A DNA stretch of 64,000 bases from Roseburia hominis A2-183 (GTDB taxonomy: Bacteria; Bacillota; Clostridia; Lachnospirales; Lachnospiraceae). The stretch is from NCBI RefSeq assembly GCF_000225345.1, contig NC_015977.1, positions 1,471,501 to 1,535,500 of the forward strand, given 5' to 3'. Below are positions 35,597 through 46,191 of the stretch, piece after piece. Position numbers and translations under genes: made by a program. Each line of letters opens with the position of its first letter. The first letter of the stretch is position 1. The notes beneath the pieces were generated by a model. It was not told the origin of the DNA, searched no databases, and worked only from the letters and a program-made list of their open reading frames with translations.

Positions 35597-37599
35597 TATT
35601 TGCATTGGCTGGAAACCAGAACTGCGGTAAGACGACGTTGTTTAATCAGCTGACAGGAGCTAACCAGCATGTCGGCAATTTCCCCGGCGTTACGGTGGAT
35701 CAGAAGATGGGGGAAATCCGCTCCACGAAGAATTGTTCCGTGGTAGATCTCCCCGGAATCTATTCCATCAGACCTTATACCAATGAGGAGATTGTCACCA
35801 GAGATTTTATCTTAAATGAGAAGCCGGATGGAATCATCAACATTGTGGATGCGACGAACATCGAGAGAAATCTTTACCTGACGCTCCAGCTTCTGGAAAT
35901 GCACATTCCGATGGTGTTAGCACTCAATATGATGGATGAGGTCCGCGGAAACGGAGGTTCCATTGATTACAGGCAGATGTCGCAGGAATTAGGGATTCCC
36001 GTGATTCCGATCAGTGCGGCGAAGGATGAGGGAATTGAGGATCTGATTGCGGCGATTGTGGAAGTTGCGGGCAAAAAGATACCGCCCAAAGTCATGGATT
36101 TCTGCGAGCAGGGGCCGGTACACCGCTGCATTCATGCGGTGTCGCATCAGGTGGAGGATCATGCGGTAAATATCGGGATGTCCCCGCGCTTTGCGGCGAC
36201 GAAGATCGTGGAAAATGACACGGACATTATAGAACGTCTGGCTCTTTCTGAGAATGAGCTGGAAATGATGGAACATAGTATTGCGGAGATGGAAAAAGAC
36301 TGTGGATTGGATCGGAATGCGGCGTTAGCTGACATGCGGTATACCTTTATAGAGAAGGTGTGCCAAAAAACGGTTAAAAAATGTCAGGAGAGCAGGGAGC
36401 ACATCCGGAGTGTGAAAATCGACGGTGTGCTCACGAACAAGTACCTTGCGATCCCGATGTTTCTACTGATCATGTTTTTAATTTTCTGGCTGACGTTCCA
36501 TGTGGTCGGCGCGGCGTTGAGCGACTGGCTGGCGGTGGGAATCGACGCGTTTACTGCCGTCTGTGACAGGGGGCTTACCGCGTACGGATTGAATCCGGTT
36601 GTACACAGCCTGCTCATCGACGGTGTTTTTGCCGGCGTCGGGAGCGTGTTAAGCTTCCTGCCGATCATCGTGGTGCTGTTCTTCTTCCTCTCGATTCTGG
36701 AGGACTCCGGCTACATGGCGCGCGTGGCTTTCGTGATGGACAAGCCGCTGCGTAAGATCGGACTTTCCGGGCGAAGCTTCGTACCGATGCTGATCGGATT
36801 CGGCTGTACGGTTCCGGCGGTCATGGCGACAAGGACGTTGTCGAGTGAGAGAGATAGAAAGATGACAATTATGCTCACGCCTTATATGAGCTGTTCTGCC
36901 AAAATACCGATCTATGCAGTGTTTGCGGCGGCATTTTTCCCGGGGAACGAGGCGGTTGTGATGATACTTCTCTACACGGCGGGAATTGTGGTGGGCATTT
37001 TGTCCGCACTGGTACTGAACCACACCGCGTTCCGCGGGAATCCGATTCCGTTTGTCATGGAACTGCCGAATTACCGTTTCCCGTCGGCAAAGAGTGTCGG
37101 ACAGCTGATCTGGGATAAGGCAAAGGATTTCCTGGAGCGCGCGTTTACCATTATCTTTGTTGCAACGATTGTCATCTGGTTCTTGCAGACCTTTGATCTG
37201 AAGCTTAATGTGGTGACAGACAGTGAGAAAAGTCTGCTCGCTCTGGTGGGGCAGTGGATCGCACCGCTGTTTGGACCGCTCGGTTTTTCGGACTGGAGGG
37301 TTTCTACGGCGTTGATTACCGGATTTACGGCAAAAGAGGCGGTGGTCAGCACCTTGAGTGTGTTGACCGGCACGGCGACTGCCAATCTAAGCAGGGTGCT
37401 CGGAAGTATGTTTACCGGGCGCTCGGCGGCAAGCTTCCTTGTGTTTACGCTGCTTTACACGCCGTGTGTTGCAGCCATTGCGGCGGTGAAGCGTGAGATG
37501 GGAAGCGGCATGCGGGCATTTCTCGTCGTGGTGCTTCAATGCGCGGTCGCGTGGCTGATGGCATTTGCGGTTTATCAGATAGGAGGAATCTTCTTTTGA
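35593..37599 (+). CDS. feoB: Ferrous iron transporter B
   Basis: A 668-residue Fe(II) importer. The N-terminal G domain has G1 GNQNCGKTT, G3 DLPG and G4 NMMD, followed by the helical GDI-like domain, then the transport core with two Gate-type repeats (LPIIVVLFFFLSILEDSGYMARVAFVMD, GFGCTVPAV, GFTAKEAVVST). The usual conserved cysteine of the gate is present in GFGCTVP. Overlaps feoA by ATGA and the next small gene by TTGA. Expression should rise when iron is low. Confidence 0.95.
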   Translation: MIFALAGNQNCGKTTLFNQLTGANQHVGNFPGVTVDQKMGEIRSTKNCSVVDLPGIYSIRPYTNEEIVTRDFILNEKPDGIINIVDATNIERNLYLTLQLLEMHIPMVLALNMMDEVRGNGGSIDYRQMSQELGIPVIPISAAKDEGIEDLIAAIVEVAGKKIPPKVMDFCEQGPVHRCIHAVSHQVEDHAVNIGMSPRFAATKIVENDTDIIERLALSENELEMMEHSIAEMEKDCGLDRNAALADMRYTFIEKVCQKTVKKCQESREHIRSVKIDGVLTNKYLAIPMFLLIMFLIFWLTFHVVGAALSDWLAVGIDAFTAVCDRGLTAYGLNPVVHSLLIDGVFAGVGSVLSFLPIIVVLFFFLSILEDSGYMARVAFVMDKPLRKIGLSGRSFVPMLIGFGCTVPAVMATRTLSSERDRKMTIMLTPYMSCSAKIPIYAVFAAAFFPGNEAVVMILLYTAGIVVGILSALVLNHTAFRGNPIPFVMELPNYRFPSAKSVGQLIWDKAKDFLERAFTIIFVATIVIWFLQTFDLKLNVVTDSEKSLLALVGQWIAPLFGPLGFSDWRVSTALITGFTAKEAVVSTLSVLTGTATANLSRVLGSMFTGRSAASFLVFTLLYTPCVAAIAAVKREMGSGMRAFLVVVLQCAVAWLMAFAVYQIGGIFF

Positions 37600-37769
37600 G
37601 TGGGTTGCATGCGTTGGATCTGATTGTGCTGGGGTGTATCCTTTTGTGGATCATCCTGGCGCTTTTGTATATGGGAAAAAGAAAAAAAGACAAAGAAGAT
37701 TGTGGCTGCTGTGGTCACTGCTCATCCTGCAGCGGATGTAAAAGTGGGAGAAAGGATAAGAAAAATTAA
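37596..37769 (+). CDS. FeoB-associated Cys-rich membrane protein
   Basis: A 57-residue protein with one membrane span (about 8-26, LIVLGCILLWIILALLYMG), a basic stretch, and a cysteine cluster (DCGCCGHCSSCSGC). It starts at TTG 37596, nine bases after AGGAGG and overlapping the feoB stop; a second in-frame TTG at 37605 is an alternative. Small Cys-rich partners of this kind are common behind feoB in Firmicutes and may help handle iron; this role is inferred. Confidence 0.8.
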   Translation: MSGLHALDLIVLGCILLWIILALLYMGKRKKDKEDCGCCGHCSSCSGCKSGRKDKKN

Positions 37770-37909
37770 AAAAAAGGAACAACCGATTGCGCATTTTGTA
37801 AAATAGGTGTAAAATATATAAAATGAGTGCAAAATCGTGTATAAGAACAGAAGAGGCGGCAGAGAGAATTTGCACATACAGATACGAATACAAAGGAAGG
37901 GGATTTCAA

Positions 37910-39229
37910 ATGAAGAAGCATGTTATTGCGGCGGTTGCAGCGGCAGCCTTTGTTACAACAGCAATGGCGGGCTGTACAGGTGCGGATACGACGGCAGGTG
38001 GAGAGTCCGTAAACGGTGAACCGTCCGTATTGCAGACGGAGGCGGTCATGGATTCGACAGAGTTGTCCGGCGATGTAGCGGAGGATGACGGCAAGGTTAC
38101 ATTGACCGTATGGGCAGAGGAGGCCAATTTTGATGTTCTGCAGGAGATGATCGACAGCTTCGAGCAGAAATATGCAGGACAGGCAGATTTTGATATTCAG
38201 CTTGCGGAGAATGCAGATGCTGAGACGCGCAATACGCTGCTTGGAGATGTACATAACGGAGCGGATGTCTTCCCGCTGCCGGACGATCAGCTTACCAGCA
38301 TGGTTGCAGCCGGTGCCTTAGAGCCGGTACCAAATGCAGATGAGATCCGGGAGGCGAATCTGGATGAGGCGGTTGCAGCGGCTTCTGTGAATGATACGCT
38401 GTACGCTTACCCGATGACGGCGGACAACGGATATTTTCTGTATTACGACAAGAATTACCTGACGGAAGAGGACGTCCAGACGATGGACGGGCTTCTGGCA
38501 GCAGCGGGCGCTGTGGGCAAGAAGGTGACGATGGACTGGAGTTCCGGCTGGTACCTCTATGCGTTTTTCGGCAACACCGGACTGGATTTCGGTGTAAATG
38601 ACGACGGGGTGACGAACTACTGCGACTGGAATGCGACGGAAGGCAGCATAAAGGGAACCGACATTGAGGAGGCGCTGCTTGCCATCGCACAGAATCCGGC
38701 GTTTTTAAGCTGTACCGACACGGAATTCATGGAGGGCGTGCAGGACGGAACGGTTGTGGCAGGCGTCAGCGGCGTGTGGAATGCATCGGAGATCAAAAAG
38801 GTATGGGGCAACGATTACGGGGCAGTGAAGCTTCCGACCTACACCTGCGCGGGACAGCAGATCCAGATGGCCTCTTTCACGGGCTATAAGATGATGGGCG
38901 TCAACGCCTATTCCAAGCACAAGGACTGGGCATTAAAGCTTGCAGACTGGTTTACAAACGAGGAGAACCAGATGCTGCGTCTTGAGGAGCGCGATCAGGG
39001 ACCTTCCAATAAAAACGCGGCTGCGTCGGAGCAGGTACAGGCGGTGCCTGCCATCCAGGCAGTCATTGCGCAGGCGCAGTACGGCAAACTCCAGCGTGTG
39101 GGCAACAGCTTCTGGGATGCGACGACGGAGTTCGGCAATCTGATGGCGACAGGCAGCACAAACGGAACGGATCCGCAGGAAGTGATGGATACGCTTGTGG
39201 CTGGAATTACACAGTCGACGGTACAGTAA
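37910..39229 (+). CDS. Orphan extracellular solute-binding lipoprotein (family 1)
   Basis: A 439-residue lipoprotein. The signal ends in a lipobox ([10 protein letters not shown], cysteine at about 22), then a Thr/Glu-rich linker and a type 2 binding fold of the sugar-binding family ([55 protein letters not shown]). No permease or ATPase genes are near. The next gene, 16 bases away, is a chemoreceptor, so the binding protein may present ligand to that receptor or to a distant transporter. The start is ATG 37910, not the longer upstream frame from 37823, because AGGAAGG precedes it. Confidence 0.85.
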   Translation: MKKHVIAAVAAAAFVTTAMAGCTGADTTAGGESVNGEPSVLQTEAVMDSTELSGDVAEDDGKVTLTVWAEEANFDVLQEMIDSFEQKYAGQADFDIQLAENADAETRNTLLGDVHNGADVFPLPDDQLTSMVAAGALEPVPNADEIREANLDEAVAAASVNDTLYAYPMTADNGYFLYYDKNYLTEEDVQTMDGLLAAAGAVGKKVTMDWSSGWYLYAFFGNTGLDFGVNDDGVTNYCDWNATEGSIKGTDIEEALLAIAQNPAFLSCTDTEFMEGVQDGTVVAGVSGVWNASEIKKVWGNDYGAVKLPTYTCAGQQIQMASFTGYKMMGVNAYSKHKDWALKLADWFTNEENQMLRLEERDQGPSNKNAAASEQVQAVPAIQAVIAQAQYGKLQRVGNSFWDATTEFGNLMATGSTNGTDPQEVMDTLVAGITQSTVQ

Positions 39230-39245
39230 CGGGGAGGAGCAGGAT

Positions 39246-40979
39246 ATGAAGAAAAAAAGCTATATCAGTACAAAGTTTATTATTCTGATTCCGGTATTTA
39301 TCCTGGGATTTGTGTCAGTCGTTTCCAATATTCTGGCAGTGACCAATATTAAGAGAGTAAATGCAAATGCAACGCAGATTGCAAACGGCTACATGAGCTG
39401 TATTTCAGAGCTCGGCGATATTCAGAAAGAGACGCTTCTGATCCACAGACTGGGACTGTCCCATATCGTGGCGACCGACTTAAATACCATGATCTCGCTG
39501 GTCGAGACCATCCGGAGTGAGCAGGAGACCTTAGAGACATATCTGGATGATTTCCAGGAATATGTGACAGACGACAACAAGGCGGAATACGATGCGCTGG
39601 TGTCCAACTACGAGGGAATGAAGTACGAGCTTGCCAACCTCATGGCATACAGTGCCAACAACGATAACGAGGCGGCTTATGCGCTGGCAAACGGCAAGAT
39701 CGCCGATTATTCCAGTGCAATGCAGGAGAGCATTGCGGCAATCCGCACCAATGTCAGCGAAAATGCGGATGTGGCAAAGGAACAGCTTGCAGCGGTCTAC
39801 CGGACGGCAATCGCGGCGAGCACGGCATCCATCATCATCAGTGTGGCGGCGTTGCTTGCAACTCTGATCTGCGTATTCCAGCTGGTAATTATCCCTCTGT
39901 TAAAGACACAGAAGGAGATCACAGATATTATTGAGGACATTGACAAGCGCGAGGGCGATCTGACGAGACGTGTGAGCGTGCACGCCAACCAGGAGGTCGC
40001 GGCGGTCGGCAACGGCATCAACGTGTTTATGGACAAGCTTCAGGATATTTTCAAGGTGATCGTGAACAATTCAACCAGAATGGAATCTGTGGTCGGCGAG
40101 GTGCGCGACAGCGTCGTGACATCGAATGGCAGTGTGTCGGATCTGTCGGCACTCACAGAAGAACTTTCTGCCACGATGGAGGAGATGTCAGCCAATGCAT
40201 CCCTCATCAATACGAACACCGAGTCTGTAAAGCAGGAAGTTGACCAGATCGCGGAGCGCACGTCAGAGATCAACGCGTACACCCGCGAGATGAAGGAACA
40301 TGCGGATTCCATGGAGGCTTCCGCAAGGGAGAACATGGAGTCTACCGGAGCCAAGGTCAATGAGATTTTAACTGTATTAAATCAGGCAATCGAGGACAGC
40401 AAGAGCGTAAATCAGGTAAACAGCCTGACCGATGATATTTTAAATATTGCAAGCCAGACCAACCTTCTGGCGTTAAATGCCTCCATCGAGGCAGCGAGAG
40501 CAGGGGAAGCGGGCAGAGGATTTTCCGTTGTTGCGACGGAGATCAGCCAGCTTGCAGCCGCCAGCCAGGAGGCAGCCAACCGTATCCAGCAGATCAACCG
40601 CGTTGTGACGGAGGCGGTTGGAAACCTCACGGAACATTCCAACGGACTGGTGCAGTATATGAATGATTCCATTCTTCCGGAGTTTGAGGCGTTTGTCGAT
40701 GCCGGAAGTGCGTACCGGGAGAAGGCAACCCACATTGAGACCAGCATGGGAGACTTTACCGAGAAGACGGAGGTCTTAAAGAAGACGATGGCAGAGATCG
40801 CGGATTCCATCAACACGATTGCACATGCGATCGAGGAGGGTGTGAAGGGCGTTTCCAGCGCTGCCGACAGCACGCAGGTGCTCGTGGGCGACATGGAGGA
40901 CATCACGCGCCATATGGACGAGAACCAGCACATCGCGGCAGATTTGAAGCGCGAGACAGAGGTCTTCAAAAAATTATAG
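39246..40979 (+). CDS. Methyl-accepting chemotaxis protein with a helical-bundle sensor domain
   Basis: A 577-residue chemoreceptor: first span about 9-31, an outside domain of about 165 residues that looks like a four-helix bundle (no Cache motifs; helix-rich [14 protein letters not shown] before the second span), second span about 195-223, a HAMP linker ([21 protein letters not shown]), and tip [19 protein letters not shown]. The start ATG 39246 follows GGGAGGAG; the longer frame from 39195 overlaps the binding-protein gene. The pairing with the binding protein suggests indirect sensing, as in Tar/Trg-type systems. Confidence 0.92.
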   Translation: MKKKSYISTKFIILIPVFILGFVSVVSNILAVTNIKRVNANATQIANGYMSCISELGDIQKETLLIHRLGLSHIVATDLNTMISLVETIRSEQETLETYLDDFQEYVTDDNKAEYDALVSNYEGMKYELANLMAYSANNDNEAAYALANGKIADYSSAMQESIAAIRTNVSENADVAKEQLAAVYRTAIAASTASIIISVAALLATLICVFQLVIIPLLKTQKEITDIIEDIDKREGDLTRRVSVHANQEVAAVGNGINVFMDKLQDIFKVIVNNSTRMESVVGEVRDSVVTSNGSVSDLSALTEELSATMEEMSANASLINTNTESVKQEVDQIAERTSEINAYTREMKEHADSMEASARENMESTGAKVNEILTVLNQAIEDSKSVNQVNSLTDDILNIASQTNLLALNASIEAARAGEAGRGFSVVATEISQLAAASQEAANRIQQINRVVTEAVGNLTEHSNGLVQYMNDSILPEFEAFVDAGSAYREKATHIETSMGDFTEKTEVLKKTMAEIADSINTIAHAIEEGVKGVSSAADSTQVLVGDMEDITRHMDENQHIAADLKRETEVFKKL

Positions 40980-40996
40980 GCACAGGATTTGTCCGC

Positions 40997-41025
40997 TTGC
41001 CAGAAGTATCAAATTGTTATATAAT
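40997..41025 (+). promoter_or_regulatory. Sigma-A promoter of gltX
   Basis: TTGCCA (40997-41002), 17 bp, TATAAT (41020-41025). The leader of about 90 bases contains a short ACAGCC-ACA-GGCTGT hairpin; no T-box is visible. Confidence 0.75.
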
Positions 41026-41121
41026 AGCCTGTGGTCATGTCACAAGACAAAGGACAGCCACAGGCTGTTGTTATTCAGGAAAGAAACAGCACCGTAAGGT
41101 GTTATACAATGGAGGTTTAAG

Positions 41122-42576
41122 ATGAGTAAAGTCAGAACCAGATTCGCACCAAGCCCGACAGGAAGAATGCATGTCGGCAATCTGCGATCCGCATTATATG
41201 AGTTTTTAATTGCAAAGCATGCCGGAGGAGATTTCATGCTTCGCATTGAGGATACCGATCAGGAGCGCTATGTGGAGGGCGCTGTCGAGATTATCTACCG
41301 CACGCTGCAGGAGACGGGACTTGTACACGATGAGGGACCGGACAAGGACGGCGGATACGGTCCTTATGTACAGAGCGAGCGTATGAAGACCGGCATTTAC
41401 ATGAAATATGCTAAAGAGCTGATTGAGAAGGGGGAGGCATATTACTGCTTCTGTGACAAGGAGCGTCTGGCATCCCTTAAGACAGAGGTGGTCGAGGGCA
41501 AGGAGATCACGCTCTACGACAAGCACTGCCTGCACCTTAGCAAGGAGGAGATTGAGGCAAATCTTGCTGCCGGCAAGCCGTTTGTCATCCGTCAGAATAT
41601 TCCGAATGAGGGAACGACAACCTTCCACGACGAACTTTACGGAGATATCACCGTGGAGAACGCAGAACTGGACGATATGATTTTAATCAAGTCGGACGGA
41701 TACCCGACTTACAACTTTGCAAATGTTGTTGATGACCACACGATGAATATTACACATGTGGTTCGCGGAAACGAATACCTCTCCTCAGCACCGAAGTATC
41801 AGCGTCTTTATGATGCGTTCGGCTGGGAGTCACCGGTGTACATTCATCTGCCGTTAATTACGGACGAGAACCATAAAAAGCTTTCCAAGCGCAGCGGACA
41901 TTCTTCCTTTGAGGATCTCTTAGAGCAGGGATTCCTGTCCGAGGCAGTGGTCAACTACATCGCACTTTTGGGATGGAGCCCGGAGGACAACCGTGAGATC
42001 TTTACCCTGGATGAGCTGATCAAAGAGTTCGACTATCACAGAATCAGCAAATCCCCGGCGGTGTTCGATTACACCAAGTTAAAGTGGATGAACGGGGAGT
42101 ACATCAAGGCGATGGATTTTGACCGTTTTTATGAGATGGCGGAGCCGTATCTGCGTGAGGTCATTCACAAGGATATGGATTTGAAGAAGATTGCAGCGAT
42201 GGTGAAGACCCGTATCGAGGTTTTCCCGGAGATCCGCGACCACATCGACTTCTTCGAGGAACTGCCGGAGTACGATATTGCGATGTACACACACAAGAAG
42301 ATGAAGACCAATGCAGAGACCTCGCTGGAGGTTTTAAGCGACGTCCTGCCGCTGCTGGAAGCGCAGGAGGATTTTTCCAATGATGCACTCTATGCGACGC
42401 TCCTTAAGTATGTTGAGGAAAAGGGCGTGAAGAACGGCTATGTGATGTGGCCGATCCGTACCGCAGTGTCCGGCAAACAGATGACGCCGGGCGGAGCGAC
42501 AGAGCTGATGGAGGTTTTAGGCAAAGAGGAATCCATTGCGAGAATCAAAAAAGGCATTTCCATGTTACAGAAATAA
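41122..42576 (+). CDS. gltX: Glutamate-tRNA ligase
   Basis: A 484-residue class I aminoacyl-tRNA synthetase. The HIGH-type motif is [17 protein letters not shown] (GNLR region at 14-20) and the KMSKS loop is KKLSKRSG (near 252-259). The C-terminal anticodon-binding region is complete ([18 protein letters not shown]). Charges tRNA-Glu, and in organisms lacking glutaminyl-tRNA synthetase, tRNA-Gln too. GGAGG lies seven bases before the start. The helicase gene follows 13 bases later. Confidence 0.96.
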   Translation: MSKVRTRFAPSPTGRMHVGNLRSALYEFLIAKHAGGDFMLRIEDTDQERYVEGAVEIIYRTLQETGLVHDEGPDKDGGYGPYVQSERMKTGIYMKYAKELIEKGEAYYCFCDKERLASLKTEVVEGKEITLYDKHCLHLSKEEIEANLAAGKPFVIRQNIPNEGTTTFHDELYGDITVENAELDDMILIKSDGYPTYNFANVVDDHTMNITHVVRGNEYLSSAPKYQRLYDAFGWESPVYIHLPLITDENHKKLSKRSGHSSFEDLLEQGFLSEAVVNYIALLGWSPEDNREIFTLDELIKEFDYHRISKSPAVFDYTKLKWMNGEYIKAMDFDRFYEMAEPYLREVIHKDMDLKKIAAMVKTRIEVFPEIRDHIDFFEELPEYDIAMYTHKKMKTNAETSLEVLSDVLPLLEAQEDFSNDALYATLLKYVEEKGVKNGYVMWPIRTAVSGKQMTPGGATELMEVLGKEESIARIKKGISMLQK

Positions 42577-42589
42577 TCAGAGGTAATCT

Positions 42590-44443
42590 ATGAGTTTTAA
42601 CCCGTCTCAGCGTGAGGCCATCCGTCACAAGGATGGTCCCATGCTCGTACTGGCCGGGCCCGGTTCGGGCAAGACCCTTGTCATTACGGAACGCACCAGA
42701 CATTTGATAACAGAATATGGAATCAATCCGGCAAACATTCTTGTCATCACGTTTACAAGAGCGGCGGCAACGGAGATGAAGGAACGTTTTTTGCGCCTGA
42801 TGGGCGGAAAATCTTCCGCAGTGACGTTTGGAACTTTCCACGCCGTCTTTTTTATGATCTTAAAGCACGCCTACCACTATCAGGCGGAGAACATCATCCG
42901 CGAGGAGCAGCGGGTGAGCTGCATGCGTGAGATCATTAAGCGCCACAGGCTGGAATATGAGGATGAGTCGGAGTTCATCGCAGCGCTTCTGGGGGAGATC
43001 GGTCTAGTGAAAAACAGCGGAATTTCACTCGATCATTACTATTCCACGAACTGCGGGGAAGAGGTGTTCCGGAGAGTTTACAGCGAGTACCACGAATATC
43101 TCTATGCGCATCATCTGATTGACTTCGAGGATATGCTTTTGTATACATGGGAGCTTTTCAAGGAGCGGAAGGATATTCTGGCTGCCTGGCAGAAAAAATA
43201 TCCCTACATTCTGATTGACGAGTTCCAGGACATCAACCAGATTCAGTTTGAGGTGGTCAGGCTGCTTGCGGGTGAGCAGAGAAATCTGTTTGTTGTGGGG
43301 GATGACGACCAGTCGATCTACCGCTTCCGCGGAGCAAAGCCGGAGATTATGCTGCGGTTTGAGCGTGAAATTCCGGGGACGAAAACCGTGCTTCTCGACA
43401 CGAATTACCGGTCGCAGGCCAATATTGTCGAGGATGCGCTGAATCTGATCGGGCACAATAAGGAGCGCTTCCAGAAGCGCATCCGCGCGGCACTCCCGGC
43501 GGAGACCGGGGTGGAGTATGCCGTTTTTGAGGATCAGCGGAAGGAGAATCTGCGGATCATCCGCGATATTTGTGATGCGGTGGAGAGGGGAAAGAGCTAC
43601 CGTGATTTTGCTGTGCTGTTCCGCACTAACACACAGCCGCGTCTTCTGATGGAGCAGATGATGGAGTACAATATTCCGTTTAGGACGAGAGACCGCATAC
43701 CGAACCTTTACGAGCACTGGATCGCAAAGGATATTTTTGCCTATATCCGGATCGCGCAGGGAAGCCGGGAACGCCGTGATTTTCTGCAGATCATGAACCG
43801 CCCGAAGCGCTATATCAGCAGAGATTCATTGGACGAGGACACGGTGGCATTCGATGTGTGGGAATGGTATTTCAGAGAGGCGGAACAGCCGTGGGTGGCG
43901 GAGCGGATCGTCACGCTGGAGCATGATGTGATGCAGCTTCGCCGGATGAATCCGTTTGCCGCCATCAACTATATCCGGAAAGGCATCGGATATGACGAGT
44001 TCTGTGCCGAGTATGCAGATTACAGGCGTATCCGGGCGGATGAACTTTATGATGTGCTGGATGAACTACAGGAAAGTGCAAGAGGCTATGAAGATTATGA
44101 CGGATGGTTTGCGCACATCGAGAATTACACCAGGGAATTGGAACGCCTGTACCAGAGCCAGGAAAAGCAGAGTGAGAGCGTAGCGCTTTCCACGCTGCAT
44201 TCCGCCAAGGGGCTTGAGTACGAAAACGTCTATCTGATCGACGTGAACGAGGGAGTGATGCCCTACAAGAAGGCGGTGCTGGATCAGGACATCGAGGAGG
44301 AGCGCCGGATGTTTTACGTCGGTATGACGCGGGCAAAAAAATATCTGCATCTCTTTTCCGTCAAACAGATGAATCAGAAAGATGCAGATATCTCGCGCTT
44401 TATTGCCGAGGCAGGAGAGCGTCTCAGTCCTCCATGTCGTTAA
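42590..44443 (+). CDS. UvrD/PcrA-family ATP-dependent DNA helicase (short form)
   Basis: A 617-residue superfamily 1A helicase with motif I (GPGSGKT), motif Ia (VITFTRAAATEM), motif II (YILIDEFQDIN), motif III (GDDDQSIYRFRGA), motif IV (LDTNYRS), motif V (ALSTLHSAKGLEYENV) and motif VI (EEERRMFYVGMTRAK). It is about 100 residues shorter than PcrA and lacks the C-terminal Tudor-like RNA polymerase-binding tail, so it is probably a paralogue. Its end overlaps the convergent DUF1292 gene by 20 bases. Confidence 0.9.
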   Translation: MSFNPSQREAIRHKDGPMLVLAGPGSGKTLVITERTRHLITEYGINPANILVITFTRAAATEMKERFLRLMGGKSSAVTFGTFHAVFFMILKHAYHYQAENIIREEQRVSCMREIIKRHRLEYEDESEFIAALLGEIGLVKNSGISLDHYYSTNCGEEVFRRVYSEYHEYLYAHHLIDFEDMLLYTWELFKERKDILAAWQKKYPYILIDEFQDINQIQFEVVRLLAGEQRNLFVVGDDDQSIYRFRGAKPEIMLRFEREIPGTKTVLLDTNYRSQANIVEDALNLIGHNKERFQKRIRAALPAETGVEYAVFEDQRKENLRIIRDICDAVERGKSYRDFAVLFRTNTQPRLLMEQMMEYNIPFRTRDRIPNLYEHWIAKDIFAYIRIAQGSRERRDFLQIMNRPKRYISRDSLDEDTVAFDVWEWYFREAEQPWVAERIVTLEHDVMQLRRMNPFAAINYIRKGIGYDEFCAEYADYRRIRADELYDVLDELQESARGYEDYDGWFAHIENYTRELERLYQSQEKQSESVALSTLHSAKGLEYENVYLIDVNEGVMPYKKAVLDQDIEEERRMFYVGMTRAKKYLHLFSVKQMNQKDADISRFIAEAGERLSPPCR

Positions 44444-44738
44444 ATTCTGCCTCGTCAAGCCACTCATCAAAGCGGTCGGATACGGCTTCGTATTCGGCGT
44501 CGTCTAAAATATTATCCAGAGACGGATTGCCATCGCTATCCTCCGCATAGCGGTAGATATAGACCTCGCCGTCCTCGTTCGGCTCGCCGGCTTCGGTGAG
44601 CGGAAGAAGGGCGATATAGTCCTGCTCGTTGACGGTAAAAATGGTTAAAATCTCACATTCTACCTGGCTGCCGTCATCCAGATCCAGGGTGACCAGGATA
44701 TCCTCGTCTTCGTTGGTGTTATGGTTGTCTGCCATCAT
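44424..44738 (-). CDS. DUF1292-domain protein
   Basis: A 104-residue, very acidic protein (ILVTLDLDDGSQVECEILTIF, YIALLPLTEAGEPNEDGEVYIYRY) with the DUF1292 pattern of small cytosolic Firmicute proteins of unknown function. It probably begins at the first or second Met (MMADNHNTNEDED). It is transcribed after the HD-GYP gene with a 23-base gap. Its last 20 bases overlap the helicase end. Confidence 0.85.
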   Translation of the reverse strand: MMADNHNTNEDEDILVTLDLDDGSQVECEILTIFTVNEQDYIALLPLTEAGEPNEDGEVYIYRYAEDSDGNPSLDNILDDAEYEAVSDRFDEWLDEAEFNDMED

Positions 44739-44761
44739 GATATCTCCTTTATTGGATGTTA

Positions 44762-45856
44762 TTAAATAATCGCCTGAATGTAGAGCTCCGGATGCTCCTC
44801 AAGATTGATGAAACGTGAGGGGGCGATCTGGATCGTAGGTCTCGTCAGACGCTTATTGATAAAAATAATCTCTCCGGTCTGTCCGTTGTTCAACAGAACC
44901 CGGTTGTGCAGGTAAGTGTGCGCAATGTGTTCGAGAAAGGTGAGAATATAGCGCGGCTTGTAGCGCTGCAAGCCTTCCTGTTCAAACTGGGCGATCACTT
45001 CAAACGGACACAGCCCCAGACGATAACAGCGGTCGGCGGTCATGGCATCATATACATCCGCGACGGCTATGATCGAAGCGTAGTCGTCAATGTCCGATGC
45101 GTACAGACCGAACGGATAACCGCTTCCGTCACACCGCTCGTGATGCATCAGGGCAGCGTTCTTTATGTGCGGATCGAGAGGCTGGTTTTTAAGCAGCTCG
45201 TACCCTAAAAGGGGATGGCGCTTGATCTGTTCAAACTCTTCGGAAGTCAGCCTGCCCGGCTTGCCGATGATGCTGGCAGGAATCCGGGATTTCCCGATAT
45301 CGTGTAAAAGACCGCAGAGAGTCAGTGTGTTCTGGGCATCCTCCGAAAAACCGAGCCAGTTCCCGAGCATGCGGGAGATAATGGCGACGTTGACGCTGTG
45401 TGCGTAAGTCGAATCGTCGATCTGCCGTAAGTTATGGAGCATGTCGAACATGGAAAGTGTGGTAGTATGCGACGCAAACAAATCCAGGGTCCCTGCAAGA
45501 AGCTTGTCTGTCTCCAGCTTTTTGGCACGTAAAATACAGTCGTTTAACGCAGTGTGAAGCATCGTAGTGCAGCTGTCAAACTTCTGACTGAAAATCTTGT
45601 ATTCTTCGCTTTGCCGGATACGCTCGGAACGGGAACGAACCGGAGCGTACTGCTTTTGCAGATAATCGTGAAGCCCGCCGGAGGAATCGCTGCTGTCCCT
45701 GATCCATACTTCCGGTATGGAATAGTCATGGATGTGCAGGATGGTCTGCGCACTCAAAAGACAGCCCTCATCCAGGATGATCTGCCCCGCGGCAGTGCGA
45801 ACCGGTCTGGCTGTGAACATTCCGGGCTTTAAATCTGTCGTGGGTATTCGTTTCAT
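44762..45856 (-). CDS. HD-GYP domain protein, probable cyclic-di-GMP phosphodiesterase
   Basis: A 364-residue protein. The N-terminal about 70 residues form a DUF3391-like domain (IPTTDLKPGMFTARPVRT), followed by an HD-GYP domain with all catalytic signatures: LLHDIGKSRIP, and HHERCDGSGYP with the GYP triad intact. The C-terminal strand-rich tail (GEIIFINKRLTRPTIQIAP) resembles those of cytosolic Gram-positive HD-GYP proteins. It has no membrane span. ATG 45856 has GAGGTG 6 bases upstream. It could lower c-di-GMP and favour motility. Confidence 0.92.
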   Translation of the reverse strand: MKRIPTTDLKPGMFTARPVRTAAGQIILDEGCLLSAQTILHIHDYSIPEVWIRDSSDSSGGLHDYLQKQYAPVRSRSERIRQSEEYKIFSQKFDSCTTMLHTALNDCILRAKKLETDKLLAGTLDLFASHTTTLSMFDMLHNLRQIDDSTYAHSVNVAIISRMLGNWLGFSEDAQNTLTLCGLLHDIGKSRIPASIIGKPGRLTSEEFEQIKRHPLLGYELLKNQPLDPHIKNAALMHHERCDGSGYPFGLYASDIDDYASIIAVADVYDAMTADRCYRLGLCPFEVIAQFEQEGLQRYKPRYILTFLEHIAHTYLHNRVLLNNGQTGEIIFINKRLTRPTIQIAPSRFINLEEHPELYIQAII

Positions 45857-45905
45857 ATACATCACCTCGATCGTACTGTGACAATAAGAACTCTCGTTTC
45901 TTAAT

Positions 45906-45935
45906 ATTATAACATGAGATGCAAATGCCGGACAA
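45906..45935 (-). promoter_or_regulatory. Sigma-A promoter of the HD-GYP/DUF1292 operon
   Basis: On the minus strand: TTGTCC (45935-45930), 18 bp, TATAAT (45911-45906). It is divergent from a weaker plus-strand promoter (TATACA 45963-45968, TATAAT 45987-45992). Confidence 0.6.
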
Positions 45936-46026
45936 GCGCATTCTCCCCGAAAAAGAAAAAACTATACAAAAAACAAGCGGGAATGATATAATGTACGCGA
46001 AGGCTATTGAGCAGTGCCAGACAGGG

Positions 46027-46122
46027 AGTTTTAAAAATTTGCCTGCGAAGGCAAAATTTTTTAAAATTCATGGCTGATAGGGCGAAAGCCCGTGAGTCCG
46101 GGAAATCTCTGATTTTCCGGAC
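46027..46122 (+). repeat. Cluster of three hairpins upstream of the GH13-like gene
   Basis: Three adjacent self-complementary segments: a long A/T-rich stem around TTTGCC-TGCGAA-GGCAAA with T-rich tail (about 46027-46070), GGGC-GAAA-GCCC (46080-46091), and a 12-bp stem GTCCGGGAAATC/GATTTTCCGGAC (46096-46122). The first resembles an intrinsic terminator downstream of the plus-strand promoter at 45963-45992, so this leader may attenuate. It matches no riboswitch I know. Confidence 0.6.
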
Positions 46123-46191
46123 GTGCACAGCGAAATGATGTGTAGGTGCACAGCGAAATGATGTGTAGGTGCATTGCGAAGAGATGCAGAC
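46123..46191 (+). repeat. Tandem repeat of a 23-bp unit
   Basis: Two identical units GTGCACAGCGAAATGATGTG+TAG (46123-46145 and 46146-46168) and a third degenerate unit (46169-46191, beginning GTGCATTGCGAAGAGATG). The units are contiguous, not spaced, so this is not a CRISPR array. The repeat ends 33 bases before the start of the next gene and could vary in copy number. Confidence 0.75.

Noticed and set aside
46123..46191. Possible small CRISPR-like array.
   Set aside because: The 23-bp units touch each other with no spacers, and no cas genes are present.
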